42,196 nucleotides of DNA, from assembly GCA_003158455.1 (NCBI GenBank), contig PMJO01000173.1, positions 208-42,403 on the forward strand. The letters run 5' to 3'. The DNA comes from Myxococcales bacterium (GTDB taxonomy: Bacteria > Myxococcota_A > Polyangia > Fen-1088). Positions 16,458 to 25,334 of this stretch are shown here, piece by piece. The notes below the pieces were generated by a model that worked only from the letters and a program-made list of their open reading frames with translations, was not told where the DNA came from and did no database searches. A program made the position numbers and the translations under genes. Positions within the stretch are counted from its first letter, which is position 1. Each line of letters opens with the position of its first letter.

Positions 16458-19400
16458 CTACCCTTCGCCAAACCGGCCTTGCGGCGCAGGATTCCGGTAC
16501 ACAAGCGAAAGCAACGCGGGTTGCAGCAGGCGGGGCAGGATCACCAGCGCCAGGGCCCCGCCGATGACCACGATGGCGAGAGGTTTCTGGGTTTCCGAGC
16601 CAATGCTACGCGAGACTGCGGCGGGCAGCAGGCCCAGCATCGCCACCCAAGTCGACATCAGGACCGGGCGCAGCCGGCGCTGGGCAGCCAGCCGGGCCGC
16701 ACTGGCCGCCGACTCGCCTCGGGTTCGCAATTGGCGCGCGTAGGTCACCACCAGCAACCCGTCCTGGATGGAGATCCCGAGAATCGATATGAACCCTACC
16801 GCCGCCGAGGTGGAGAAATCAGTGCCGGTCAGAAACAGCGCGACCACGCCCCCGCTGGCGGCCACCGGCGCGCCGAGCAACACGATAAGGGTATCGCGCG
16901 CGTTCTTGACCGAGCCGTAAACCAAGAAAGTGATCATCAGCAGGGTCACCGGAACTATGATCAATAGGCGCGCCGTGGTCTCGCGCAACTGGTTGATCTC
17001 GCCGCCCCATTCCAGGTGGGTATCGTAGGGCAGCTTGACGTGCGCGGCGATCTTGGCCTGCGCCTCGGCAATGGTCGACGCCAGGTCGCGCCCGCGCACG
17101 GAGAACTTTACCGGCACATAGCGCCGCAATCCTTCCCGGAAGATGACCGATGGACTGTTCTCCTCGACCACGTCAGCAAGTTGGCCGAGCGGCACCTGGG
17201 CACCATCCGGTGTGGCGACCAGAATCGCGCGGATGGAGCGCAGGTCGCGCCGAAAAGGCTCGGCCCAGCGCACGGTCAAATCGAAGTGCTTTTCCCCCTC
17301 GTAGACCTGGGTGATGGCCAGCCCGCCGATGGCTGCTTGAATGACTGCCGCCACGTCGCCGGTGTTCAGGCCATAGCGTCCGGCCGCGGTACGCGAGGGC
17401 GTGATGCGAATTGCGGGTTGGCCGAGCGAGCGAAAAATTCCCAGGTCCGCCACGCCCCGAATGTCCTTCATGGCGGCAACGATCTCACCGGCCTTGGTCT
17501 CGTCCACCCGCAGATCCGGTCCCACCACCTTGACCGTGTTCTCGCCCTTCACCCCCGACATGGCCTCTTCCACGTTGTCGGAGATGACCTGCGAAAAATT
17601 GAACACCACGCCGGGAAAGGCGCGCGCCAGATCGCGCTGCAGGTCCTCGGTGAGCGAGGCCTTGGTCACGCCGCGACGCCACTCGGAGCTGGGGCGCAGG
17701 GGCGCCAGAAGCTCAATGTTCTGGAAGCCGGACACATCGGTGCCGTCGTCGGGCCGCCCGAGCTGCGAGATCACGCTTTGCACTTCAGGCCGACTTCGCT
17801 TGTCGACGGGACACTCACTCGCATTGTCGTTTGGGCAGCCGAGCACGATGGCGCGGATGTGGCCCACGTAGCGGGACGACTGCTCAAGCGAGATCGAGGT
17901 GGGCAAGGTAGCGCGGATCCAAAAATTGCCCTCTTCCAGTTTGGGCATGAACTCGCGGCCGAGCAGACTCGCCGCGGCCAGGGCCAGCACCACTGGCCCC
18001 ACACCAAGCAGCACGGCCGAGCGCGGCCGCTGCAGGGCAAAGGAAAAGATCCGCGCATAAAGCCCGTGCACGAACCTCATGAACCAACTCTCCTTTTCCT
18101 CTTCCTCCTGGCTTGCGGATATTGGCAACAGCCGCGACGAAAGCGCCGGGGTGAGGGTCAGCGCGAGGACGATGGCGCCTCCGATGGCAAAGGCATAGGT
18201 GTGTGCCATCGGGGCCATGATCACACCGGCCACGCCGGTCAGGGTGAAAAGCGGCACGAAGGCCACCGCGATGATAAGGGTTGAGGAGAACACCGGTGGG
18301 CCGACCTCGCGAGCCGCGCTGGCAATGCGGTCGAAGGCCGAACCGCCGCGCCGGGCGAAGTTGCGAAAAATGCTCTCCATCATGATCACCGACGAGTCGA
18401 CCACGATGCCGAAGTCCACTGCGCCGAGCGAGATGAGGTTTGCCTGCGTGCCGGTCGCTACCATGCCGAAGAACGCGAAGAGCAGAGCCAGGGGCAAATT
18501 GAGCGCGACCAGCAGGGCCGCGCGCAGCTTGCCCAAAAAGAGCCACAGCACCAACGACACCAGCAGCATGCCGGTGATGAGGTTCTCCATCACGGTGTGA
18601 GTGGTCAGCTTGACCAGATCGGCCCGGTCGTAGAGAGTTTCGATGTCCATGCCGGGGGGCAGAACCCGGTTCTGCCGGATCTGCTCGACCTGATCGTGAA
18701 TGCCCTTGACGGTGGAGAGCGAGTCGCCCCCATAGCGCATCAGCACGATGCCCTCCACGATGTCGGGCTCGCCGTCGTGGCCCACGATGCCCAGGCGCGG
18801 GGCCGCGCCTACCCGAACCGCGGCCACATCGCGCACCCGAAACGGCACGCCTTTTTGCGCGGCAATAGTGATCTGCTCAATGTCACGGACCGAACGGATG
18901 AGTCCGACACCACGCACGTCGAAGGACTGCTCGCCCAGCGTGAGGCGCTGCCCACCCACGTTCTGGTTGGCGTTGGCGATGGCGGACTGCAACTGCGCCA
19001 GGCTGACATTGAAGCCGCGTAGACGATAGGGGTCCACGTCCACGTGGTATTGCTTGGTCAGGCCGCCGAACCCCACCACGTCGATTACGCCCGGCACCTG
19101 GCGGAACTGCTTCTCCAAGATCCAGTCCTCGGCGGTCTTGAGATCCGCCGCGGTGTAGTCCTTGCCCACAACCTTGTAGCGATACAGCTCTCCAATGGCA
19201 CTCCAGGGCGAAAGCTGGGGCTGAACGCCCGCCGGCAGGGTGACGAAGTTGAGCTGATTGAGCACCCGCTGCTGGGCGGTGAAGTAGCTGGTATCCCAGC
19301 CGAAATAGAACTTCACATCGGCCAGGCCGAAGAGCGACTGCGAGCGCACGTGTTCCAGCCCCGGCATGCCCACTAGGCCGGTTTCCAGTGGCAGGGTGAC

Positions 19401-19592
19401 GTAGCGCTCGACCTCCTCGGCGCTCCAGCCCTGTGGCTGCGCGATGATCTCAATCATGGGCGGCACCGGGTTGGGATAGGCCTCGATGTCGAGGCGGGCA
19501 TACGAATGAATGCCGACTCCCACCAGGGCCAGAGCTGCCATCAGCACCAAAAAGGGCGCGCGGACTGCGGCCGAAACCAATCGCTCGATCAT
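16458..19592 (-). CDS. RND efflux pump inner-membrane subunit, CusA/CzcA-type
   Basis: 1044 residues, the usual length for heavy-metal or multidrug RND transporters. It starts MIERLVSAAVRAPF and has the pore-domain duplications and twelve membrane segments of the family. Membrane segment 4 reads AVDFGIVVDSSVIMMES, with Asp, Asp and Glu where the heavy-metal group has its proton relay. EFMPKLEEGNFW after segment 7 also matches that group. The ATG is only 2 bp after the stop of the adaptor gene, so the two are co-transcribed. No outer-membrane channel (TolC/CusC) gene lies in this operon, so one must be supplied from elsewhere. The transported ion is not readable from the sequence. Confidence 0.92.
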   Translation of the reverse strand: MIERLVSAAVRAPFLVLMAALALVGVGIHSYARLDIEAYPNPVPPMIEIIAQPQGWSAEEVERYVTLPLETGLVGMPGLEHVRSQSLFGLADVKFYFGWDTSYFTAQQRVLNQLNFVTLPAGVQPQLSPWSAIGELYRYKVVGKDYTAADLKTAEDWILEKQFRQVPGVIDVVGFGGLTKQYHVDVDPYRLRGFNVSLAQLQSAIANANQNVGGQRLTLGEQSFDVRGVGLIRSVRDIEQITIAAQKGVPFRVRDVAAVRVGAAPRLGIVGHDGEPDIVEGIVLMRYGGDSLSTVKGIHDQVEQIRQNRVLPPGMDIETLYDRADLVKLTTHTVMENLITGMLLVSLVLWLFLGKLRAALLVALNLPLALLFAFFGMVATGTQANLISLGAVDFGIVVDSSVIMMESIFRNFARRGGSAFDRIASAAREVGPPVFSSTLIIAVAFVPLFTLTGVAGVIMAPMAHTYAFAIGGAIVLALTLTPALSSRLLPISASQEEEEKESWFMRFVHGLYARIFSFALQRPRSAVLLGVGPVVLALAAASLLGREFMPKLEEGNFWIRATLPTSISLEQSSRYVGHIRAIVLGCPNDNASECPVDKRSRPEVQSVISQLGRPDDGTDVSGFQNIELLAPLRPSSEWRRGVTKASLTEDLQRDLARAFPGVVFNFSQVISDNVEEAMSGVKGENTVKVVGPDLRVDETKAGEIVAAMKDIRGVADLGIFRSLGQPAIRITPSRTAAGRYGLNTGDVAAVIQAAIGGLAITQVYEGEKHFDLTVRWAEPFRRDLRSIRAILVATPDGAQVPLGQLADVVEENSPSVIFREGLRRYVPVKFSVRGRDLASTIAEAQAKIAAHVKLPYDTHLEWGGEINQLRETTARLLIIVPVTLLMITFLVYGSVKNARDTLIVLLGAPVAASGGVVALFLTGTDFSTSAAVGFISILGISIQDGLLVVTYARQLRTRGESAASAARLAAQRRLRPVLMSTWVAMLGLLPAAVSRSIGSETQKPLAIVVIGGALALVILPRLLQPALLSLVYRNPAPQGRFGEG

Positions 19593-19594
19593 GA

Positions 19595-20740
19595 CTACAA
19601 CTTCACTGAAAGCAGAATCGCGCCCGAGACGACGACGCGCTCGCCCTTGGCCAAATTGCGCAGCACTGGCAGGTACTCGCTGCCCATTTCCTCATTGACC
19701 ACCACCGGCCGGCGCTCGAAGCGCAGGCGGCCGTCCGGCGTCTTGCCCACCTCGACGAAGACCACCGTCTGATCGCCGAGGCGTAAAAGTGCGCTGCGCG
19801 GAACCCCGAGGGCGACTTCCCGGTCCACCGGCAGGGTCACGGTGGCATACATCTCGGGCTTGAGCGCGCGGTCGGAATTGGCGATCTTGCAGCGCACTTT
19901 CGAGGTGTGGGTCGCCGGATCGAGCGTGTTCGAGACCCAATCGGCTTGGCCGCGAAAAATGCGGCCGGGATAGGACACAACGCTGGCCATGCACTCCGTG
20001 CCCGCCTTCACCCGTCGCAGATCCATCTCGAAGATCTCGCCCAGCACCCACACGCTGTCCAACTCGCCCACGGTGAAGAGTTCCAGTACCGTCCCCCCCG
20101 AGTATTGACCTTGTACTTCGGCGCCCGGGTTCACGTTGCGGGCGATGACCTGACCGTCAATGGGGGCGCGCAGGGTGTAGGTCTGATTCAACTTGTCGGA
20201 GGGACTGCCGCGCAGAATGCGGGTCTTCTTCCTGGCTCGATCCAACTCGGCCTTGGCCTTGCTGTGGGCAGACTGCGCGCCCTCAAAGTCGCGTTGCGAT
20301 CCCGCGTGGAGATCGAAAAGTTCCTTCTGGCGTCTCGCTTCTTTCTCCGACGCGCCAAAGTCCGCCTGCGCCTTTTCCAGATCGGAAAATGCCGTGGCCA
20401 CGTCGGGAGATTCAATCAGCGCAAGGGTGTCACCCTTTTTCACGCGCTGGCCGGGCTCAGCCTCGATCTTCACCACCCGGCCGGTCACCGGCGACAGCAC
20501 GTGCGACACGTGCAGATCGTCGAAAGTGACGCGGCCGCTGGCCAGCACCACACTACCCACGGGCTGCAATGCGAGCGGCTCGACCACCAGTTTTGCCGCT
20601 GCCACCTGTTCGGGCGCCAGCCAAACCTCTGTCGTAGGTGACGCCGCAGTTGGGGTAGCGGCGACCTCCCGGTGACAGCCTGGCCCGACGGCTACCAGGA
20701 GGACAAGAGCGGCGACAGGAGTAACTCGTATATGGTGCAT
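19595..20740 (-). CDS. RND efflux periplasmic adaptor (membrane fusion) lipoprotein
   Basis: GGAGGTGG immediately before ATG 20740 sets the start. The signal peptide ends in a lipobox (VAVGPGC). The domain order is that of CusB/CzcB adaptors: a barrel-sandwich first half (HVLSPVTGRVVKIEAEPGQRV), an alpha hairpin (SDLEKAQADFGASEKEARRQ), a second lipoyl half (YTLRAPIDGQVIARNVNPG), a beta-barrel (DSVWVLGEIFEMDLRRVKAG), and a membrane-proximal domain. It links the pump to an outer-membrane channel. It is the first gene after a likely sigma54 promoter and lies downstream of a two-component system. Confidence 0.92.
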   Translation of the reverse strand: MHHIRVTPVAALVLLVAVGPGCHREVAATPTAASPTTEVWLAPEQVAAAKLVVEPLALQPVGSVVLASGRVTFDDLHVSHVLSPVTGRVVKIEAEPGQRVKKGDTLALIESPDVATAFSDLEKAQADFGASEKEARRQKELFDLHAGSQRDFEGAQSAHSKAKAELDRARKKTRILRGSPSDKLNQTYTLRAPIDGQVIARNVNPGAEVQGQYSGGTVLELFTVGELDSVWVLGEIFEMDLRRVKAGTECMASVVSYPGRIFRGQADWVSNTLDPATHTSKVRCKIANSDRALKPEMYATVTLPVDREVALGVPRSALLRLGDQTVVFVEVGKTPDGRLRFERRPVVVNEEMGSEYLPVLRNLAKGERVVVSGAILLSVKL

Positions 20741-20760
20741 AGGTCCACCTCCTGGTCGAC

Positions 20761-20776
20761 AGCAAGATGCGGGCCG
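20761..20776 (-). promoter_or_regulatory. Candidate sigma54 (-24/-12) promoter of the efflux operon
   Basis: Minus-strand CGGCCCG-CATC-TTGCT fits the consensus TGGCACG-N4-TTGCW with GG at -24, GC at -12 and exact spacing; two bases differ. Transcription would start near 20750, leaving a leader of only about 10 nt that still contains AGGTGG. The nearby sigma54-type regulator and upstream palindrome support it, while the very short leader argues some caution. Confidence 0.5.
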
Positions 20777-20847
20777 ACGCGGGCACTGGACTGGTGGCAT
20801 GGCGGCAAACCCAACCGGATGCGAAGATCATCACGCTCGCGTTCGCC

Positions 20848-20865
20848 GGGCAGAACCCTCTGCCC
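20848..20865. promoter_or_regulatory. 18-bp palindrome, likely enhancer site for the adjacent response regulator
   Basis: GGGCAGA and TCTGCCC form perfect 7-bp arms around a 4-bp centre. The centre lies about 94 bp upstream of the -12 element of the candidate sigma54 promoter, inside the usual range for enhancer-binding activator sites. Its only plausible local ligand is the Fis-type HTH protein encoded at 21019-22365. Confidence 0.5.
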
Positions 20866-21018
20866 ACCCGCCATGCGTGGCAAAAATGCACACCTGGATC
20901 AAAAGTAGGCAGCGCGACCTGACGTCACTTTCCCGCGGTACGCCATCGCGCAGTCCGGAACTGGCTGTCTTCGATCAAGCAAGCGGCAGTCCGTCCCGCT
21001 TGCGCCGACTGCGGAAAA

Positions 21019-22365
21019 TCAGTCTTTGAGCTTCCGGTAGAGAGTCCGCCGGTTGATTCCGAGGACGCGCGCGGCGCCAGCCTTGTTGCCTCCGTGCGCT
21101 TCGAGCACTCGTCGGACATACACGCGTTCAAGCTGATCGAGGGGAATGTTGCTACCGGAACTCTCGGCCAGCAGCGCCTCCACGCCGCCATTCTTGGGGA
21201 CGTCAAAGTCCTCCGGAAGAAGCGTGTCGTGGTCGGAGAGCACCACTGCACGCTCGATCACGTTCGCCAACTCACGCGCGTTGCCGGGCCAGCGGTACGC
21301 GACCAGCCGTCGCATCGCCGCCGCGGACACCCCGATGAAAGAGCGCGATTGTCGTTCGCAGGCGCGGTTCAGGAACAGGTCGACCAAGGGAATGACATCC
21401 TCGTTTCGTTCGCGCAAGGGCGGAACCTCGATGCGGATGACGTTCAGTCGGTAGTACAAATCCTGCCTGAAGTGCCCCTCAGAAAGCAACTTCTCAATTG
21501 CACGATTGGTAGCTGCAATGAGCCTGGCTCTGACCGGCACCTCAGCGGTGCCGCCGAGAGGGCGAACTCGTCCATCCTCAAGCGCGTGCAGGAGCTTTGC
21601 CTGGATCTCCAGTGGCAGCTCGCCGACCTCGTCGAGGAAGAGCGTCCCGTCTTCCGCCGCGACGAACGCTCCCGCCCTATCTCCTTTGGCGTCCGTAAAC
21701 GCCCCGCGCCGGACGCCGAACAGCTCGCTCTCGACCAAGGTCGGCGGCAGCGAAGCGCAGTTCAAGTGGTAGAAGGGTCGCTCTCGTCTCGCGCTCCAGT
21801 CGTGAATCAGCTTGGCAATGACACCCTTTCCTGTGCCGGTTTCCCCCGTGATGAGGGCGGTGGAGTCTGCACCTGCGGCCTTCCGGGCGGTTTCGAGCAC
21901 TTTCTGCATCGCCGGGCTCTGGGCGACGACCTGCTCGGGCGCATCCAGCGGTGACGTCTTCCTCACCCGGACGATTTCCCGGCGGATCTGGCGGTTTTGG
22001 AACGCGCGCTCGATAGCGGACACCAGATCCTCAATCTTGAAAGGCTTGGCGATGAAGTCGCAGGCTCCCGACTGAACCGTAGCGACCGCGAGATCGATGC
22101 TGCCAAATGCAGTTATCAGCAGCACGAGCTGACTTGGCTTCTCGGCGAGTATGGCGGCCAGCAGTTCGGTACCGCGCATCTGGGGCATCTCTACATCGGT
22201 AATCACCAAGTCGAACGAGTCGCTCCGCATGCGTAGGAGCGCCTCCTTGGGTGAGGTTAGCCCACTCACTTCGAAGCCCCGCTCACTCAGACTCTCGCAC
22301 AAGAAGTCAACCACTCCGGCATCGTCATCCAGAACCAGCAGCTTCTTCTTCGCTTGCCCTGTCAT
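21019..22365 (-). CDS. NtrC/ZraR-type sigma54-dependent response regulator
   Basis: 448 residues. The receiver domain has LLVLDDDAG, phospho-acceptor Asp in LVITDVEMP and Lys in FIAKPFK. The AAA+ domain has Walker A GETGTGKG, Walker B in GTLFLDEVGELP, and a sigma54 contact loop that reads GAFTDA instead of GAFTGA. The C-terminal Fis-type HTH is AHGGNKAGAARVLGINRRTL. ATG 22365 overlaps the kinase stop by 4 bp (ATGA), so the two are co-translated. It probably activates the RND operon 278 bp downstream, where a palindrome and -24/-12 sequence are present. The signal is likely a metal or envelope stress, by analogy with ZraSR, and is inferred. Confidence 0.93.
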   Translation of the reverse strand: MTGQAKKKLLVLDDDAGVVDFLCESLSERGFEVSGLTSPKEALLRMRSDSFDLVITDVEMPQMRGTELLAAILAEKPSQLVLLITAFGSIDLAVATVQSGACDFIAKPFKIEDLVSAIERAFQNRQIRREIVRVRKTSPLDAPEQVVAQSPAMQKVLETARKAAGADSTALITGETGTGKGVIAKLIHDWSARRERPFYHLNCASLPPTLVESELFGVRRGAFTDAKGDRAGAFVAAEDGTLFLDEVGELPLEIQAKLLHALEDGRVRPLGGTAEVPVRARLIAATNRAIEKLLSEGHFRQDLYYRLNVIRIEVPPLRERNEDVIPLVDLFLNRACERQSRSFIGVSAAAMRRLVAYRWPGNARELANVIERAVVLSDHDTLLPEDFDVPKNGGVEALLAESSGSNIPLDQLERVYVRRVLEAHGGNKAGAARVLGINRRTLYRKLKD

Positions 22366-23861
22366 GCGACCAAGCCCTTGACCCGCGCGGCGCCCGCGAC
22401 TGGGAAGTGGACAGTGAAACGCGTCCCAATGTTCTTCTCGGACAAGACGGCAATTGTGCCACCATGCTCGTCGACAATCGACTTGACGACTGTCAGCCCC
22501 AGACCCGCGCCTCCGGCTTCTGCCCAGGTGGTGAAGAACGGCTCGAAGATGTGGCCAAGCAATTCCTCGTCCATTCCACAGCCGGTGTCGTCGACCACCA
22601 GCGACACCGAGGGGTACTCGTGCGCGCCTTCGCCGGTCCTGAACGAGGATGCCGTCAGGGTCAGCCGGACCCGACCACCCCGCGGAGTGGCACGTAGAGC
22701 GTTGTTCAGCAAGTTCAAAGTCACCTGCTGGACCTGGTCGACATCGGCGACCACCTTCAACGGCGTATTCGGGCATTCAAACTCAAGTCGTACGGCTCGT
22801 CGTCGTGCCTCATGTTCAAGTAAATCGATAATGGGGCCCACCGTCGTGCCCAGGTCGATTTCGCCCCAATGCGCCGGCTTGCGGCGCGCAGCAGTCAGGA
22901 GCTGCTCTACTATCTTCGCGATCCGATCCGATTGCTCTTCGAAGACCTGCGCGGCCCGGCGAATATCCGCGGGCAAATCCGTCCGGCTCGCCAAGGCCCG
23001 GGCACGGCCATTCAAGATCTGCAGAGGCGACCCTATCTCATGCGCGAGCCCAGCAGAAAGCTGCCCCAGGGTTGCCAGCTTGTCCACCCGGCGCAATCCC
23101 GCCTCCAGCGCCTCCCGGGATTCGCTGACCTCCAGCAAATGGCGCCGCGCGCTCTCCAACTCGCGCATCATGGAATTGAACTGAGCCGCCAACTTGCCCA
23201 CCTCGTCTGTCCGTTGCACGGAAACGCTTGCGGTCAAGTTCCCGGCGCGTACGTCTTCCATTGCAAGCATCAGTCGCTTGAGTGGACGGCCTACATACAG
23301 ATGCACCAGAAACCAGCCGACGCCCGCCACACCAAGAATCAGGCTCAAGATCGAGAGAAAGGTCGAGATTGTCTCCGACCTCAGATCGGCCCGCAGCGCA
23401 TCGAGAGGACGTACCACGGCGATGCTACCGAGATTGGTTCCGTCATCGTCGCGCAGGGGGAAGATGCCGACAATCCGCGAGAGATCTGCGTCCCCTTGAA
23501 TGCGGACAAGAGACTCCCCCGAGGAATTCACCCCGCGGACAGCGTCAAGCACAAGCGCAGCAAAGCCTGGACTTCCGAAAGGGTGAGGGACAAGCCGGTT
23601 CGCCGGATCGAAGACCAACACGTCGATGCTCGAATCCTTCAGCTTGAGGGATCCCAAGATCTCGTGGATGTCCGCTACCTGCCGGTCGCGCAGAGCATTC
23701 TCGATGGCCACTTTCAAGGCGGTGCCGAGCACCTTCATGTCGTGCTTGGCAACGTCGGTCAGGTCCTTCTCTTCTTTGCGAAGTTCGCGCCAGCCATACG
23801 ATCCAAGGATGACCGCGCTGGCGATCGCCAGGCCGAGCACGATCTTGGTAGGGATACGCAC
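22362..23861 (-). CDS. Membrane histidine kinase, partner of the NtrC-type regulator
   Basis: A GTG at 23861 gives the typical start VRIPTKIVLGLAIAS with AGG upstream; a GTG eight codons earlier is also open. Two membrane segments flank a periplasmic sensor of about 140 residues, followed by a HAMP domain (RPLKRLMLAMEDVRAGNL). The H-box is LSAGLAHEIGSPLQ, the N-box VTLNLLNNALRATP, and the G boxes VDDTGCGMDEE and GGAGLGLTVV. The layout matches ZraS/HydH-type sensors. It phosphorylates the regulator encoded by the overlapping next gene. The sensor domain shows no metal-binding Cys/His cluster that I can see, so the ligand is open. Confidence 0.92.
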   Translation of the reverse strand: MRIPTKIVLGLAIASAVILGSYGWRELRKEEKDLTDVAKHDMKVLGTALKVAIENALRDRQVADIHEILGSLKLKDSSIDVLVFDPANRLVPHPFGSPGFAALVLDAVRGVNSSGESLVRIQGDADLSRIVGIFPLRDDDGTNLGSIAVVRPLDALRADLRSETISTFLSILSLILGVAGVGWFLVHLYVGRPLKRLMLAMEDVRAGNLTASVSVQRTDEVGKLAAQFNSMMRELESARRHLLEVSESREALEAGLRRVDKLATLGQLSAGLAHEIGSPLQILNGRARALASRTDLPADIRRAAQVFEEQSDRIAKIVEQLLTAARRKPAHWGEIDLGTTVGPIIDLLEHEARRRAVRLEFECPNTPLKVVADVDQVQQVTLNLLNNALRATPRGGRVRLTLTASSFRTGEGAHEYPSVSLVVDDTGCGMDEELLGHIFEPFFTTWAEAGGAGLGLTVVKSIVDEHGGTIAVLSEKNIGTRFTVHFPVAGAARVKGLVA

Positions 23862-23994
23862 CTGGCAAGCCTGGCAGAGATGCACGATTGAATCAACGGC
23901 GCTCGACTGGCTTCAAGTCAGCCACTCCCCTACTCCGCCCTAGGTGCTAGCCAAGATTCCTTCGGAATTCGGCGGCCAACGGAGTGATCCGGAG

Positions 23995-24112
23995 TTTCAC
24001 CACAGAGCGCACAGAGGCCGCAGAGGCCGGAAGGAAAGGGTTCCGGATCCGAGTCCGAGCCCTTCCTTTCTTCCAATCCGTCTCCGTGACCTCTGTGGCC
24101 TCTGTGGTGAAA
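23995..24112. repeat. 118-bp imperfect inverted repeat with CACAGAGG-type arms
   Basis: The left arm from 23995 (TTTCACCACAGAG then CGCACAGAGG) and the right arm ending 24112 (CTCTGTGGCCTCTGTGGTGAAA) are near-perfect reverse complements. Inside them a second pair, about 24029-24040 and 24060-24074, also pairs. The whole element can fold into one long hairpin between tonB and the kinase gene. Similar CACAGAG-rich intergenic repeats are known from environmental genomes. It may be a non-autonomous mobile element or a terminator for the tonB operon. Confidence 0.7.
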
Positions 24113-24156
24113 TCCTGGGCTGACGTGCGGAAGACGAGGTGGTTAGCACGTACGCC

Positions 24157-24909
24157 CTACTCCGCCTCCCCCAGCGCGAAGTGGACCTTGAACCTACGCA
24201 CCCGCACGGGCACCGGCTTGCCGTTGCGTTCGCCGGGCGTGAACCGGCACGCTTTGAGTGCGCGCACAGCCGCGTCGCTCAGTCCCTCCGCAAGCCCCTC
24301 GACAATCTTGATGTCGCGAACCGTACCGTCTTCGCCGACCACGATATCCAGGATGACCGTCCCCTCCAAACCGGCCTGGCGGGCCTCCTCAGTGTATTTG
24401 CCGGTACACCGGCCCACCGGCAATGGCATCTTGGTCACTTCGTAGGCCTGCACCGGGGCAGCCAGCGGCTTCACCTCGGCTGCGGCGACTTTCGTGTGAG
24501 TCGGTTTTGTCTGTAGGGTGTTGCCCACCGGCAGAGCCGGTCCCGTGCCCGCAGCCGAGGTCGATTCCATGGAGATGCCGAACACGGGAGTCGTGGTGGT
24601 GTCGGTGCCAGTGGCCGGGCGTTCGGTTGGCGGCGGATTCTTGGGCGGATTCTCGCGCCGGGGAGCATCCGCCATGGCCCGGCGCCGTGCGGGCGCCTGG
24701 TGGGTGGGTTGGGTCTTGGGCTCGGACGTCGCCTCAGGTTCGGCCGGCTTCTCCGGCTCGGGCGGCGGCGGCGTCTTGAGCAGCACCTGCACCACCAGCG
24801 GCCGTGCCGCCTCGGCGCGCGCGGGCAGGCGGATCGCGCCCCTTATCAGCAGCAGGTGGCCAATCACGGCCACCACCACGCAAACCAGCAGGCGAGCCGG
24901 GTAGTTCAT
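24157..24909 (-). CDS. tonB: TonB energy-transducing protein
   Basis: 250 residues: N-terminal membrane anchor (LLVCVVVAVIGHLLLI), a long Pro/Glu/Lys-rich periplasmic spacer (KTPPPPEPEKPAEPE onward), and a C-terminal TonB domain (EEARQAGLEGTVILDIVVGEDG, AVRALKACRFTPGERNGKPVPV). GGAGG precedes ATG 24909, which overlaps the exbD stop by 4 bp (ATGA). It transmits energy from the ExbB/ExbD motor to outer-membrane receptors. The receptor in the same operon is its obvious partner. It is the last gene of the array, followed by a hairpin-forming repeat. Confidence 0.93.
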   Translation of the reverse strand: MNYPARLLVCVVVAVIGHLLLIRGAIRLPARAEAARPLVVQVLLKTPPPPEPEKPAEPEATSEPKTQPTHQAPARRRAMADAPRRENPPKNPPPTERPATGTDTTTTPVFGISMESTSAAGTGPALPVGNTLQTKPTHTKVAAAEVKPLAAPVQAYEVTKMPLPVGRCTGKYTEEARQAGLEGTVILDIVVGEDGTVRDIKIVEGLAEGLSDAAVRALKACRFTPGERNGKPVPVRVRRFKVHFALGEAE

Positions 24910-25334
24910 TCCTCCAGTACCGGAGCAATCAGCCCCGCGGGATCGATCTGGATGGCGAACGACGTCACCCCAAGAGACTTGACCAGGTCGAGCACCCACA
25001 CCACCCGGCCATGCGACACGTTCTTGTCGCCGGCCACGATCACCTGGGTCTTGGCGTCCTTGGCCACCGACGCCTGGATCGCGGCCCGTAGCGCATCGGG
25101 CGCGGTTTGAACTCCGTTGAGATACATCCGGCCCTCGCGGGTCAAGGTGACCGCCAGGGTGGTCGGGTTGACGTCGGAGGCCTGCGCGGCCTTGGGCAAC
25201 TGCACCTCGATGACCTGCCGGGCGATGAGGTGGGCGGTGAGCATGAAGATGATGAGCAACACCAACATGATGTCCACCAACGGCGTGACGTTGATGTCGG
25301 TGATGAGCCCCCGGCGGCGAACGCTGGCGGCCAT
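24906..25334 (-). CDS. exbD: ExbD/TolR-type proton motor subunit
   Basis: 142 residues with a basic cytoplasmic start, one membrane segment carrying the essential Asp (INVTPLVDIMLVLLIIFML) and a periplasmic domain ending DPAGLIAPVLEE. It forms the proton-driven motor with ExbB. The ATG overlaps the exbB stop by one base (TAATG), after the purine-rich GAGGGAAAG. It could be TolR by fold, but the neighbouring TonB and receptor genes support ExbD. Confidence 0.93.
   Translation of the reverse strand: MAASVRRRGLITDINVTPLVDIMLVLLIIFMLTAHLIARQVIEVQLPKAAQASDVNPTTLAVTLTREGRMYLNGVQTAPDALRAAIQASVAKDAKTQVIVAGDKNVSHGRVVWVLDLVKSLGVTSFAIQIDPAGLIAPVLEE

Noticed and set aside
17016-18284. Long His/Gly-rich plus-strand frame inside the RND pump gene
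   Set aside because: The minus strand encodes a full canonical RND transporter; the plus frame is a shadow.
20978-20993. Second -24/-12-like sequence (CGGACTG-CCGC-TTGCT) upstream of the palindrome
   Set aside because: It keeps the GG and TTGCT with right spacing, but four other consensus bases differ and the palindrome would lie downstream of it. The proximal site at 20761-20776 fits better.
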